64,000 bases of DNA from Bugula neritina (taxonomy: Eukaryota > Bryozoa > Gymnolaemata > Cheilostomatida > Bugulidae), in the NCBI GenBank assembly GCA_964035545.1, contig OZ037769.1:8307929-8371928 (forward strand), in the 5' to 3' direction. Position numbers and translations under genes: made by a program. Positions 25,000-36,970 of the stretch are shown here, piece by piece. Below the pieces are notes generated by a model that ran no database searches, was not told the origin of the DNA, and saw only the letters and a list, made by a program, of their open reading frames with translations. Numbering within the stretch: position 1 is the stretch's first letter; each line of letters opens with the position of its first letter.

Positions 25000-26300
25000 T
25001 ACAGAACAGCGGATCGTGTATTGTTTACACACCAATCCATATTAGATAATAATTAACATTTAATTCGCATCAATATAATCATCTATTATATATAACAGTT
25101 TTGTACATGTTGAAAGAACATATAAATATTATATACTATAGTTTTATACATAAAATTATCACAAGTAAATTAGACAACAATGTTTTATAAAATAGCATCC
25201 AATTGAGGTTACTTAAATTGTTCTTCAACAATAGTTTGATATTCATATGTTCGTATTGTTAGAATAAAAATTGTTGACAATTATATTAGTTTAACATTTG
25301 AATTGTTACTAGAAAATTTGTTTATTTGATGTAAAAAAGTCATTTTGCAGTTACTCAATGTAAGATAAGATACCGCAGCTACATTCACCGGTTTACCTCT
25401 AACTATCAGCAGGGAGTGTGTAGATAGTAAAATTTGACAGCTGTCAGAGCTGCTAATTTCTAGCATTGTGATAGTATATTGAGGTATGTATACAACTGTT
25501 TGATTACTCTATATGCGAGTAAAATATGTCAATACATAATTTTCACAAAGATATTTACACATTAGTTTTTCCTTTACTTTAATGCATCTTTAGAGTTGCT
25601 CTGCTGCTCGAAGAAGCCTAAACTGGTTATATACTAGGACAGGCTAGATATTAGTTTTTGTCCTAATTTCTTTAGACCCAATAGTTTTTACTTTCTGGTG
25701 TTTGATACGTTGAGCTGACTAGGTGAGGGACTGAAAATAGAAAAGCTTTTGTAGTGTTGAGTTTACCCAGTGGCCTCCATGATGTAATGGTAGCACACTT
25801 GCTTGCAAGCCAGAGGTCTCGGGTTTGACTCCCAGTGGTGGCAATTATTTTACAGCTTTTTAATGCACATAATTATTTTTCAGTCTTTTTTTTTAAAACA
25901 GAAAAAATAATATTATAGGTTTAGCTGCTGCAATCCTGTTCCAAGGCATATACATTTTCTCCATGTTATTCACAATTTCTTTCAAGTTTTTTAAATAATT
26001 TTTCTATATAAGTTTGTATTTTAAAGACATGTAAAGCCAGTCAACTAATGAAAGACATGCTATTCATCAAATCCAACAAAATACCCAGAATAAATGATAT
26101 AATAGTTTTAAAGTCGGATTGAGTAGCACCCTTCTGACTCAGTGTTATAACTGCATTGCTGCGTTGGTATCATTTTCACCAGTTCAATATTTTATCATTT
26201 TCATCTTATAACTGCTTTTTTTAACAACACCCTTTAGCTAATATTCCTTTTTCTCCCATAGTTGGTTACTCTTTTACGAAGCTACTTTCTTGTGAAATTT
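25000..26300. repeat. Old segmental repeat R2, copy 1
   Basis: Blocks here recur in order at 27345-28280: CAGAACAGC, TTGTACATGTTGAAAG, TTTATAAAATAGCAT, CTTCAACAATAG, TTGCAGTTA, GATAAGATACCGCAG, ACTATCAGCAG, GACAGCTGTCAGAG, then ACAATTTCTTTCAA and TATCATTTTCACCAG. No coding potential is visible. Copy 1 contains the tRNA-like repeat at 25773. Confidence 0.6.
25773..25843 (+). repeat. tRNA-like repeat, copy 2 (best preserved)
   Basis: A 71-base tRNA-like fold: acceptor GCCTCCA against TGGTGGC with one mismatch, A box GATGTAATGGTAGCAC, T arm with GGGTTTGACTCCC (B box). The anticodon arm CTTGC-TTGCAA-GCCAG has a 6-base loop and one mismatch, so the anticodon is ambiguous (GCA or TGC register). 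Flanks are shared with the other two copies, so a SINE or retro-copy is likelier than a functional tRNA gene. Confidence 0.55.
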
Positions 26301-27344
26301 ATCATTTTTGTTGTATACTGGTCCATCCATATACAACAAAAATTAGTGCTAATACTCAGGGCTCTTTTAGTCCAGTCTAGAAAATACATTAAAGGAAGTC
26401 CAACTTGACTTTAAAAAGCAAAGCCTTTTTCTCTGTTATTATTCAGTATTAGTAGCAAAAGTGGATCAATTCGTGGTAACTCGCCAGGTGTTTGAAGTAT
26501 GACCAAGTTTCAAACACATTCATTTTTAGAAGTTATAGTAAAAACACTTATTAAAGCAAAACAGTTAAAAAACGTGTCAATTTTTATTGGATAAATTTTT
26601 GAAAAATTTTAACTATCAACGGTCACTTTGAGTGTCAAAAGTCTGACATTCATTGGAGCAGGAGAAGGCTGGGTGTTTCCATTTTGAGTTGATGTTACAT
26701 TTGTTTAAGTATTTGATCCTGAGCCAGTATTATATTTGTTTGAGTCTTTTTATTCACAGTTGATCTTGAAACCGTTTAGGTTTGGGTTTCTCTAAACTTT
26801 ATATTGTTAAGATTATAATAGTCTGTTGTGAGATGATGTCCTAAATACAATATGCTTTATTCAATCTCCTATAATAGATGTACATATTCATAGATAATAG
26901 TACTTAAAAATAACTTATAGACACTTGAAGGGCTGACTTTGGTTTTTCCAACACAAAAATATTTGTCTAAATTTTTCAACAAAAGCGCTAGTTATAGTAA
27001 AAGCGGAAACTTTTAAGTTCCCACAAACAGTAAACATTCTGCATGATTATATTATAGTTAGCTGGAGTAATGACAAAAATTTGTATTTTTGTGCAAGATA
27101 AATATCTTACTAAAAATTATAAATTTTTTAGATGTTATATATAAATAATATAATGAAATTATATTTGGCAGTTTAGACTAGTGAATTATTACTATTCTGC
27201 ACCTACAATATTGTTATTACTAGTATAAGTGTTCACTGTTGTTGCTATTTCTTGAAATGATATTATTTACTAGTAGTTATAATAGTTATACTGTTGAACT
27301 AATGAATGTGATACAATAACCATATGCTTAACCAGGTCTTTTAG

Positions 27345-28280
27345 GTTAAATATGCTGTTCAGAATACAGAACAGCCGAGTGTATAATAATTAACAATCCA
27401 TATCGAACAATAATTATAATGTCATAATGTCATTATATATAGCAACATTGTACATGTTAAAAGAGAATTTACCAGATGCTGCATACATGAAATTAACAAA
27501 AGTGAAGCTGTAAGCAAGAATAGTTTATAAAATAGCATTGGGTTGAAGTCATTTCAGTTATCCTTCAACAATGGCTTAATACTCATATGCTTGTATTGTT
27601 GCAGTAGAAATGTTGATAATAATATTAGTTAGATATTTGAACTGTTATTAAAAAACAACTTTATTTAAAGTAAAATAAATAATTTTGCAGTTAAATAACG
27701 TGAGATAAGATACTGCAGTCACATTCACCTATTTACCTTTGAATTGTCTTCTGATGATTTAACTATCAGCAGCAGAGTATGTGGATAATAGAAGGTGACA
27801 GCTGCCAGAGTTGGTGTATGTGGCCATGTGCAAACTTTAAGCATAAGGATAATATATAAAGGTATACATGAAAGGATGCTTAATTATGTGTTTAAAAGTA
27901 AAATATATCAATACCCAAAAAAAACATAGTCTAATCTTAGCTGTTAAAACTGTGTTCCTGAGCATATTCATTTTTTTCAGTTTTTTTCACAACTTCTTTC
28001 AATGTTTTGAAATGATTTTTTTATATAAACAATAAGTGGCAAACATTTGCTATGCTCTTAAGTCTGTTTTTAAAACAACTTATTAAAGGCAAGTGTTTCA
28101 TCAGCACCATATTCTGACTCGGTGTCACAACTGGCTTGCTGTGTGTGTATCATTTTCACCAGGTCAGCCGCAATATTTTTTTCAATCTACCACTCTTTTT
28201 ATAGCAATTTACCCTATATAGCTTTTTGCTACATTTAATATCTCTTCTACTCCAATATAGTTGGCTAATTTTTCATTAAA
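27345..28280. repeat. Old segmental repeat R2, copy 2
   Basis: Direct repeat of 25000-26300, with the same blocks in the same order and many small differences. It lacks the tRNA-like insertion. Confidence 0.6.
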
Positions 28281-28284
28281 ATTT

Positions 28285-29912
28285 TTTCTGTCGCGATTTA
28301 ATTTAATAAAGACGTTTATAAAAATAAGTTTTAGCTGGGAGCTTTGTTTCAAATCCCACTGCCTTTTTGATAAAGATATCTTTGCCATGTCAAATGTGTC
28401 TTGTGACTAATATTCTTCAACTACTAAACTCAATCTATGTCATTCTTAAAGTATCTTCATGTTATGATTTTATATACAGTATTTAACTAAAACCACACAA
28501 ATAGCTAAATATAATAATTATGTATGCATTGGTTTATTACGTAACAATTCCCTTTCAAGCTATAATATAAAAACTAATAATTAAAAATGCCTTATTTTTC
28601 TTATGTGGTTTGAGCACTTAGCCAAAAGGATGTTCTGTAAGTATATAACCCTTTAATTGACCAAACCAATCTTTGAAAGCTCACTTTTAAATACAACATG
28701 TAAAAATTTCATTTATCGAGTGAATGAATTCTACAGCTTTATTTTCTGAAATGTTACAAGTTAGAAGCTCTGTACATGTTTTGCTGATAAACAGTGGTAT
28801 TTTTAATTTTGGATCACATATACTACTTTAAAGGATGCCCCATTTCTGTACCTCATATCCGCTTTTAATGTGCTAATAACTTCTATTTCTATCTTTTCTT
28901 GGTCTCCTGAAATAGTGTCAGGTTTGTTGAGGTTAACATGCTTTAGCCATGCTTCAGCACAGCTCATCACAGTGTTTTCTGCACCACTTGCTACCTTGAA
29001 TAGTGTGTCATGGCCATTTACAAAAGATTCTGCTGTTCAGGAGTCAACTAGACCTATTTTTAGTTTGCCAGTAAGCTGGAGATCATCCTATTGATTTTTT
29101 ATTTCACTGACAACTTTAGACCCACCGCCTTTACAATATTGGTCCTTTTCATGATATTTGTGCCACACTGCCTTTTAGCTGCATGCACAGTCGCCTTTCG
29201 AATGCCCATTTTTCCCAGTTCTGTTTTACTAGAGGTACTAGCATGGAGCAGACTTTCATTTTTCTCCAATTTGCTTTATTGACTTATAGTGTCTTTTGGG
29301 ATAATCTTTCCTTCCAGAGAAATTTTTTTAATTTATTTGTACTGACAGTCACTACGTTTATATATGCGACTGTGAAAAGGCACTATAGCTCACTTTTTAC
29401 TAGATATTAAGTTTGTTTACTAAACACAGTTTTTCTTTGATTAGCTGGCAGTTTTGATAATGTACTGCATCAACATTTTTCTATAACCTTGTCTACTGAC
29501 TTTACCACTGTAGAAGTGACCTCACTGCTTCTACCGATTTAAAATAAGTGCTCAAAGCTCAAGGTGTTATAACCTTGTGATATTATTTTTTTTTACTTTT
29601 TGCATTATCCCATATCAACCCAAGACGATTCTGTGTCTAAGTATCTCATTTAATGGAGCTGTTGCGTCAGCATTACCCCTTCGGTAGTTAAATTTTTATT
29701 TGGCAGTTAATGACTTCAATTCTGCATAAAAGGTATTTAAAGTCACTTCTGTGAGTTGATCCTCGTATTGTGCTTGTACCTATCATGCACCACATTATTC
29801 TCTCTAATGCAGTGCTGGTCCAAAGTATTAGTATGAACTCAAGTCTTTGAGCTCCCTCATACTTTGCAGACGAGTCTACAATTCTAGCTGCACCATCACC
29901 TACTGTTTATAG
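28285..29912. other. Non-coding or heavily decayed stretch
   Basis: No intact gene is seen. Short frames on the minus strand (for example FERRLCMQLKG near 29190, and GDQEKIEIEV near 28890) give an impression of a decayed coding region, but I cannot join or identify them. Confidence 0.3.
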
Positions 29913-30429
29913 CAGGGTTGAGGCAATTGTAATTGTAATTGGTTGTAATTAATTGTAATTTTTCAAGTAATTTAATGTAATTTGTAATTGATGTTAATTG
30001 TAACTGTAATTAATTGCATAGCCAATGTAATTGATTTTTCCAACTACTTAATAATTACATAACAAAGACTTCAAATTTTCAAATCTTATACAATTCCTAC
30101 CATGCATGCCTACTAGTTATTAAAAAGTTCATACCAATAATATGTAGTTTTGTATCATCCTACTAATCACTGTGGAGAACAAAGGAGGTTTACCATTGTC
30201 AGAACTGCCCTAAGTAGTTGGACCTCAGAAGTGACATCATATAACTTTTATTTGTCTCCTGTGAAAACAAAAGTAATTGTAATTGTAATTAATTACATTG
30301 CCGTGTAATTGTAATTAAAAATATTTAGATTAATTTTAACTGTAATTATAATTGCAATTGCAATTGACAAATTTTCATTTAATTTTAATAGTAATTAATT
30401 ACTACCATATGTAATTGACCCCAACCCTG
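29913..30429. mobile_element. hAT-like MITE rich in TTGTAATTG
   Basis: Ends CAGGGTTGAGGCAATT (29913) and the inverted AATTGACCCCAACCCTG (ending 30429). Flanking 8-mers GTTTATAG and GTTTTTAG differ by one base, matching the 8-bp target duplication of hAT elements, whose ends often start CAGGG. Both subterminal regions are built of TTGTAATTG/TAATTAATTG repeats. No ORF. Confidence 0.8.
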
Positions 30430-30460
30430 GTTTTTAGTAGCAATGCTTTCTGGGCACCTA

Positions 30461-32041
30461 ATGACTATACTTAGGTGCCTAGATAAATTTTCTCATGACT
30501 TCAATGTACTTTTGAGTTCTTGAAAATTCACCTCTGTATCTGAATCAAGGCATGGAAGCTAAATCTTGGGTATATTCTCAAACACTAAAACTGCCCTAGG
30601 AGCTGTTTATCTGTTTTCTGCACCCATTCTTTTTAAACTACTGCGGCTGCCAAGTATGATATTTTATATTGTGAAAAGAAAAATTGAAATAAATAATTAT
30701 TTATAATGATATAAGATATTTTTTCCTTGTTTTACTTTTGATATTTTTAATTGTGATGCCATTGTTATCGTGGCTAAATATATCATAATACATTCAGGAA
30801 TTTCGATGATTTCAATAACAATTTAAAAATCAGAGCATAAGACAATGCCATGGTTTCTAATAAAAGTTAAAAATTTTGCTGACCAGCAGAGGTTAGCAAT
30901 AAAAAAGAAAACTCGCTTTCACAGTTGAGCATATATAGATATTAAAATAGATACTGAAATTTTTGAATAGACATTAAAATACCATAATTCTTTCAATGTA
31001 AGATTTTAAAGACACTGGACATGGACACGGACAGTATTTTTTAGGTGAACAAAGTAAAGCAAATTTTTAACATGAGCCACACTAAAGTGATATATGTTAG
31101 TTTTTATCCACAGTTAATTATCTTGTTGATTCCTCACTTTTACCTAGAAAAAAGAAGTCAAATTTCAATTTATTTGAGTTTGTTTATGGGGTCAACATAT
31201 AATATATATCTAGTTTTTCTAATATTATATATAGATATATAACCCATTTTTTTAAATTATCTTTTGAGTGGGAGCAAAAACTATTTTCATCAATATAAAA
31301 GTATATTGTATTATAGATCACTGAAGCAAATAGCCCGCTAAATACATAGCTGCATATTACAGAAACTAACTTTTATTAACACACTGTTTATTATTACTGA
31401 ATAATTAATAGGCTTCTTTCGGTAATTTTCAAAGAAACATAAATAACTCTTCTTGTTGAATAAATAAACCAAAACTTTGCTAATTGAATTAGAAAGTCGT
31501 TTAATACAAGTTGCATAAGCTTATTAAAATTAAAACTTTTAAGCTGCTGTGCTCTTCTGAGACAGTTGTTTTCCTCAAACATGGAGTTACCACTGGTTTA
31601 CACACCGCTGACTTTACTACTTGCGCCAGCTTTGGCTTCAACTAATGTGACTCAGCAAATGTATTGTGTGAAGAATATCTCAAGGAACGTTGGTTCAGAA
31701 TCTTACATTTTGGAGTCTCGACAAGGTATAAACTTTGTTACTACATTTTAGCTGTAGCACTTGCAAAAGAATATGTGACAAAAAACATTCTATGCATTAG
31801 TATTAGCTTCAAATGTTTAATGTCTCTTCATAGAAATTAAAATATATAATTTTTATAGTCTGAGCTTTAAAAGACATTTCAATGAATAATAGTTCTCCCA
31901 TGGCAATTTGAAGTAATAATTAGCTGTTCAGGTAAGGTAATTAATTTACCTTTTTTGGAATCTTATAACATTAGTACATTAGTACTTTAGTACATTCAAA
32001 TCTGATGAATGTGTTATTTCGGAACTTTGTGACACTGTATC
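30461..32041 (+). repeat. 5' region and exon 1 of the lectin gene, plus-strand copy of an inverted duplication
   Basis: From AATGACTATACTTAGGTGCC to CGGAACTTTGTGACACTGTA this stretch is repeated in reverse orientation at 61085-64000. By eye the match is well above 90 percent in most blocks. It covers 1.1 kb upstream of the ATG, exon 1 and 300 bases of intron 1. Any promoter of the gene should lie here; I see no clear TATA box. Confidence 0.8.
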
Positions 32042-34517
32042 ATTATCTAAAATTTTATCTTATATAAAAACAGTTTTCTGACATTAAGTAAAGACTTGTT
32101 GCTTTAACACACCTCTAAGCTTTCATTTGTTTAATTGGTCAATTTGCAAACAAAACATCTCAAAACACAGTTGAGTGTCTGACGAATTGTAAGGGACTTT
32201 ATTTGCATTTATATATACTACAATAAAAAATTATTAATAATTAGCTTGATGAGCCCTAATAACTTTAATCAAAAAATATGGTAAGTATAATTATATTTAT
32301 TACACAATATGGTAACTTCTATGAAACTAAAAAATGATAGGTTAATTGGTTGTAGCACGGAGTATGCTTCAGTGCATGACTCAATGCAGTTTCCACAACA
32401 CCGAGTGTCAATCTGGTACCTTTGAATCATCAGACCAAGTTTGTCAGCTTTATGACAGCATTCTGAATCAGCTAGAGAATGGAGAGAATAAGGAAACAAT
32501 ATACTTTATGAAGTTATTTTCTATAATGATTGGTAAATATTTCATATAAAATACTCTACTCTATAAGACTTTGTTAATATATAGAAAGAAAAAATTGATT
32601 GTTTAACTGAATAATAAACAGGTGTGAATATTAACTAATACTATAAGAACTTACCCGAAACAATGTTGGATCCATGCCAAGTTTTTCAATTACAAAATAG
32701 TTAAATGTATACTGACATAATTACTTTTAGATCAGACATCTGCAGATGTGATCACTTATTACAATAGAATTATTTCTTCTACATATGAGTCCTGCCTGTC
32801 TCTTTGTTCTTGTGACCAATCTTGTGTTGCCATGTCATATGACAAGAGCTCTTCAACCTGTTTCCTGTCTGATAAACCAAATTTGCTGAACACCACACAG
32901 GAAGCAGGTAGATTCTGTTCCATGAAGGAGATTTACTCTGAAGACTTGGTAATCTATGGCTTCTCATCCAATCTTGCTAAAGGTGAAACAGCTTTCTTGT
33001 TGAAACTCTTTTGAATTACAACTTTTCTAGACAAGCGCATGAAAGATATTTGATGAGCTAATTTCGGAAATACAACTATTATAATAAATAGCAACATATT
33101 TTCAAATTTTTCATGTTAGGAACATTTTTGAATTATGGTTAATATTTTTGAAATGATTTTATCACATGTATTACATCTATTTATTCACCAAACAGTATAC
33201 TCAATCATATGACATGCATTATTCAACCAGCAAACATTACAGTTTTCTTACATTTTGTCCACCTGATTTTAGACAAAGTAGTTAACATAAGCAGCATATA
33301 CCATGCAAGGTATTCAGGCTACAAGGCTACTGATGGTATTTACCTCCCTTCTGACTCTGGTCTGGGAGAGCTTGACAGTTTAACACACACTTCACCAGAG
33401 CTGTCTCCATGGATACAAGTGGATTTAGCCATCAACTACTATGTCGATGGAGTCAAAATCTGGGACAGATCTGAAAGCCATAGTTCCGGTGGGTCAATAC
33501 AGTAATTGTTGAGATTTACAAGTTATTTGTTATAACAATGTTTCAATGTACTAACTTTTTTAAAAAAAAAATGAATAACATTTTTATAAGCTGTTTATAC
33601 TAGCTAACACGTGATAAAATTTAAAATATATTGTTAAACTAGCTTTGGCTAAAGCAAATGATTAACCTGGTGTAAACATTAGAATAAAATAACCAGCATT
33701 GAAAAGCATAGAAAACTATATCAGCTCAAACTAAAGGCTTTTATGGCTTTGTATTTACTATTGGCTGTTTACAATTTTAATTGCAAATAGAAATATTATT
33801 TATGTACATGTAGATAAATGTATGTAGTAGTCGAGCAATGAATAGTAAAATTATGACTACATGTCCAGTTTAAAATGATTACATTCCAAGTTCATAGTTT
33901 ATACCATCCTCATCTTTTAGCTAGCAATGACAGACTGGCCAATGTCAGAGTAACAGTTGGTAAAACTGATACTAAATTTGATGATCCACAAGAAGAAGAG
34001 ATCTGCGACTATCTTCCTGGACAACCACCAGCAGATATATTTCTGGTTACATGCCGTACTAGAATGTATGGTAGATATGTGAGAGTAACAGCTGTTGAAG
34101 TAAATAAAGCACTCAATATTTATGAGCTTGAGATTCATGGACTGGAAGCTTTTGGTAAGCCTTAGCAAACAAGATACATCAATATAGAGCATTTAAAAAA
34201 TTGCATAACTATAATAAAGTTTTTTTATTCAAATATAATATAACAATAGATAAAACTAGCAAAATAGATCTGCTGTATCAAATCAACATGCTATATTGAA
34301 AATAAGCAGAAATTTTGGAATGAACAAAATAGAAGAACCTTTGATAAGCACAGAGGATATAAAGTAATATATTACAAATCTAATAACCTTTTCACCCAAC
34401 TATAATGTACCTATGCTTGTTTTTTTTTATTTATTTTTAGACTATTTAGTCAAAAATCTCTGTGTAAATATTTACCTAAACAAATTTAGGCCTGAATGTT
34501 TTGTTGGACTAGTTTAA
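31581..34517 (+). CDS. Secreted PAN/apple plus fucolectin-type lectin domain protein (6 exons)
   Basis: I assemble this gene from exons 31581-31725, 32356-32532, 32731-32982, 33273-33488, 33921-34154 and 34441-34517. Every exon joins AG/GT in phase 1 and the frame stays open to TAA at 34515-34517, giving about 366 residues. Residues 1-20 (MELPLVYTPLTLLLAPALAS) are a signal peptide, so the product should be secreted. Exons 1-2 form a first PAN/apple-like module (Cys in QCSFHNTECQSG and QVCQLYDS). Exon 3 forms a second (CLSLCSCDQSCVAMSYD, then STCFL). Exons 4-5 form a fucolectin/F5-8C-type lectin domain (KATDGIY, SPWIQVDLA, YEVEIHG-like YELEIHG end, paired Cys). Such proteins bind glycans or take part in adhesion and defence; the ligand here is unknown. 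The last short exon is the least certain part: its acceptor follows a strong T-rich tract, but a downstream exon cannot be excluded. AATAAA follows at 34642 and 34672. Confidence 0.8.
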
Positions 34518-34641
34518 GCCAAATTGATATTTTCTCTGTTGTGTATGGTAGATAGTTGTTGTTGTAAATGCCGATGCATGATTAGAATCATTCTCTCTCT
34601 TATTATTTACTGCTTATAAACTAAAACCTTGTATTATCAGA

Positions 34642-34677
34642 AATAAAAATGTGTACCCAAATTACTGTCTTAATAAA
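34642..34677 (+). promoter_or_regulatory. Polyadenylation signals of the lectin gene
   Basis: Two AATAAA hexamers (34642-34647 and 34672-34677) lie 125-160 bases after the proposed stop codon of the PAN/fucolectin gene, just before the (TA)n and retrozyme block. Position fits a 3' UTR end; transcript data would decide. Confidence 0.45.
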
Positions 34678-34689
34678 AATGTTCATGGC

Positions 34690-34709
34690 AATATAGATAT
34701 ATATATGTA

Positions 34710-34744
<35 letters not shown>
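34690..34744. repeat. (TA)n at the left of the retrozyme array
   Basis: TA repeats with two interruptions, running directly into the first 272-bp unit. Confidence 0.9.
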
Positions 34745-34748
<4 letters not shown>

Positions 34749-34750
34749 CA

Positions 34751-34799
34751 ATCTGTGGACAGCAGCTGTTTCGGGGTTTGTCCCCTCATCAGCACAGAA
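34751..34799 (-). ncRNA. Type I hammerhead ribozyme, unit 1
   Basis: Read on the minus strand: stem I 5' strand TCTGTG, core CTGATGA, stem II GGGG-ACAAA-CCCC, GAA, stem III ACAG-CTG-CTGT, cleavage triplet GTC, stem I 3' strand CACAGA. All conserved hammerhead core bases are present and stem I pairs over 6 bp. Cleavage is predicted after the C of GTC (near 34758). Confidence 0.88.
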
Positions 34800-35022
34800 C
34801 AGAGTACCATGGCCCACACCTTCGCAATAGTAGAAACTTATGTTTCTACTAAAGCATATTTAAAAGGTGTGTAAACTCAAGCCAGAGAGCTCAAGTGACT
34901 CTAGGGGTCACCTAGGAGTCACGAGCCTTGCAAAATGCTAGCAGCTTGAGTTTGTGACCATGGTGAGAGAGCTCAATCACTGAATGTCATTGCTGAGCAT
35001 TAGGTGAGAGCATAATACCTCA

Positions 35023-35071
35023 ATCTGTGGACAGCAGCTGTTTCGGGGTTTGTCTCCTCATCAGCACAGAA
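35023..35071 (-). ncRNA. Type I hammerhead ribozyme, unit 2
   Basis: The same structure as unit 1, shifted by 272 bases. One change in stem II (GGAG against CCCC) leaves one mismatched pair; the core and stems I and III are intact. Confidence 0.85.
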
Positions 35072-35294
35072 CAGAGTACCATGGCCCACACCTTCGCAAT
35101 AGTAGAAACTTATGTTTCTACTAAAGCATATTTAAAAGGTGTGTAAACTCAAGCCAGAGAGCTCAAGTGACTCTAGGGGTCACCTAGGAGTCACGAGCCT
35201 TGCAAAATGCTAGCAGCTTGAGTTTGTGACCATGGTGAGAGAGCTCAATCACTGAATGTCATTGCTGAGCATTAGGTGAGAGCATAATACCTCA

Positions 35295-35343
35295 ATCTGT
35301 GGACAGCAGCTGTTTCGGGGTTTGTCCCCTCATCAGCACAGAA
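35295..35343 (-). ncRNA. Type I hammerhead ribozyme, unit 3
   Basis: Identical in core and all three stems to unit 1. Confidence 0.88.
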
Positions 35344-35553
35344 CAGAGTACCATGGCCCACACCTTCGCAATAGTAGAAACTTATGTTTCTACTAAAGCA
35401 TATTTAAAAGGTGTGTAAACTCAAGCCAGAGAGCTCAAGTGACTCTAGGGGTCACCTAGGAGTCACGAGCCTTGCAAAATGCTAGCAGCTTGAGTTTGTG
35501 ACCATGGTGAGAGAGCTCAATCACTGAATGTCATTGCTGAGCATTAGGTGAGA

Positions 35554-35556
<3 letters not shown>

Positions 35557-35585
<29 letters not shown>
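35557..35585. repeat. (TA)n at the right of the retrozyme array
   Basis: About 28 bases of TA starting inside the last base pairs of unit 3 (GAGCATATATAT). Confidence 0.9.
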
Positions 35586-35589
<4 letters not shown>

Positions 35590-36865
35590 TATTGGATTTT
35601 TGGTATATAGCTCAAAGTAATTTTTTAACTTAGAAAAAAACGTTTTATTTTATAATTTATGACTGTACATCGGAAGCAAATAATCTGACCATTGTCTCTT
35701 TTAAAATGATTAATGCTATTTAAAATGTGCTGAGCAGTTTCACAAGTCAGGCTTCATTAACAAGCTTGATTTTGGCTACTTAGTTAATCTATAATAAGTA
35801 CACTACGTGATATTAGAGTTCGGCCTTCAGAAAAGAAATCTTTGAAGTGTTAAAATGATAATACAGAAGCCTTTATATTCAACATTAATAAATTGCAATA
35901 CACTAACATTTCTAAACTACAGTTGATAGATCAATATTGTGTAACTTTATACTACATTTTGTTTTGTTTAAAGTTATAACTGATTAAGGTTTTTAGTAAA
36001 TGAAATATTATGCAAAAAAGCAACTATAATATTTATGCACATATATTGATTATATAAATCCTAACCAAAAAAATATAATCTACTTGTCTTTCATTTATAA
36101 TTTAACAGTAATATACATACTAATCAATTTTTCTTTTTATGTCTCAAGAAAAATAAGATAAGGCTTATATAGTGCATTTGTTTTATAATAGAAGCCATGG
36201 GTGACCCTTTATTGGAATTTAAAGTGTATATGCAAAACCTATAAGTTTATGAGTAACTTCACCATTATTGCTCAACAACAACATTTTGCATTTTAGTAGG
36301 CCACTGAGAACTAACTGTTTCTAAATTAAAATGTTGTGATGATTGCAAAATTAAATTTCTACAATTGTATCTCTACCCAAATTCAAGCAATTAGGAAAAA
36401 TGGATATCCAGCATCTTGAATGAATAATTCAAGTAAAAGTATTAATTGCACAGAATAGTATCCAATATTAACTAGCTGTCTATAAACAAATTTATTTGAT
36501 GAGATACCAAATTTGATTGTTTTTTTAAGTCTGCGCTTTTTCTGAATTTGTAATTTATGAAATACTATTTTAATTCAAAACCAAGTTTTCAATAGAAGCA
36601 TATGAAATGAAGGAAACAAGCAATGTAATATTAACTGCTTTTTATGCTGATAGGTAAAATATTTAAATTGAAAAAAACATATAGCATGGGAGCTTGTTGA
36701 AATCTCTTGAGCATCCGCTTAGTGAGTCTTTTATTAGTTTAGTCCCAGGTAGACGCTTCCCAGTTACACGCTAAGCTAAATTTTCCACTTGAACGTTTCC
36801 CACTTAGACGCTTCTCAGTTAGACACTATTTCTTATTTTGGTACCATATAATATAGCAATATACC
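35586..36865. other. AT-rich non-coding stretch
   Basis: No gene or known element. Near 36745-36830 a motif is repeated three times with variation (AGACGCTTCCCAGTTA, GAACGTTTCCCACTTA, AGACGCTTCTCAGTTA), a short decayed tandem repeat. Confidence 0.5.
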
Positions 36866-36868
36866 TAA

Positions 36869-36906
<38 letters not shown>

Positions 36907-36921
36907 AAATTATTCATAATC

Positions 36922-36957
<36 letters not shown>

Positions 36958-36970
36958 GATTATGAATAAT
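36866..36970. repeat. (TA)n with palindromic Penelope-element end
   Basis: AAATTATTCATAATCAAGGT at 36907 is repeated inverted as ACCTTGATTATGAATAATTT at 36953, separated by a (TA)n spacer. The result is a large perfect hairpin in which a Penelope terminus faces itself across TA repeats. Confidence 0.75.

Larger units (their letters stand above)
34745..35558 (-). mobile_element. Retrozyme-like array: three tandem 272-bp units with hammerhead ribozymes
   Basis: Units start at 34745, 35017 and 35289 (ACCTCAATCTGTGG) with a constant 272-base period. They are almost identical; one difference seen is TGTCCCCTC against TGTCTCCTC. No protein is encoded. Each unit carries one type I hammerhead ribozyme on the minus strand, so a minus-strand transcript would be cut to 272-nt monomers. 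Small tandem units with type I hammerheads, no ORF and dispersed copies are what is described for metazoan retrozymes, non-autonomous retroelements with circular RNAs. TA arrays bound both sides. Confidence 0.8.

Noticed and set aside
34745-35558. CRISPR-like or satellite interpretation of the tandem array
   Set aside because: Units are 272 bases with no spacers, in a eukaryotic context, each with a ribozyme; a dispersed diverged copy argues against a simple satellite.
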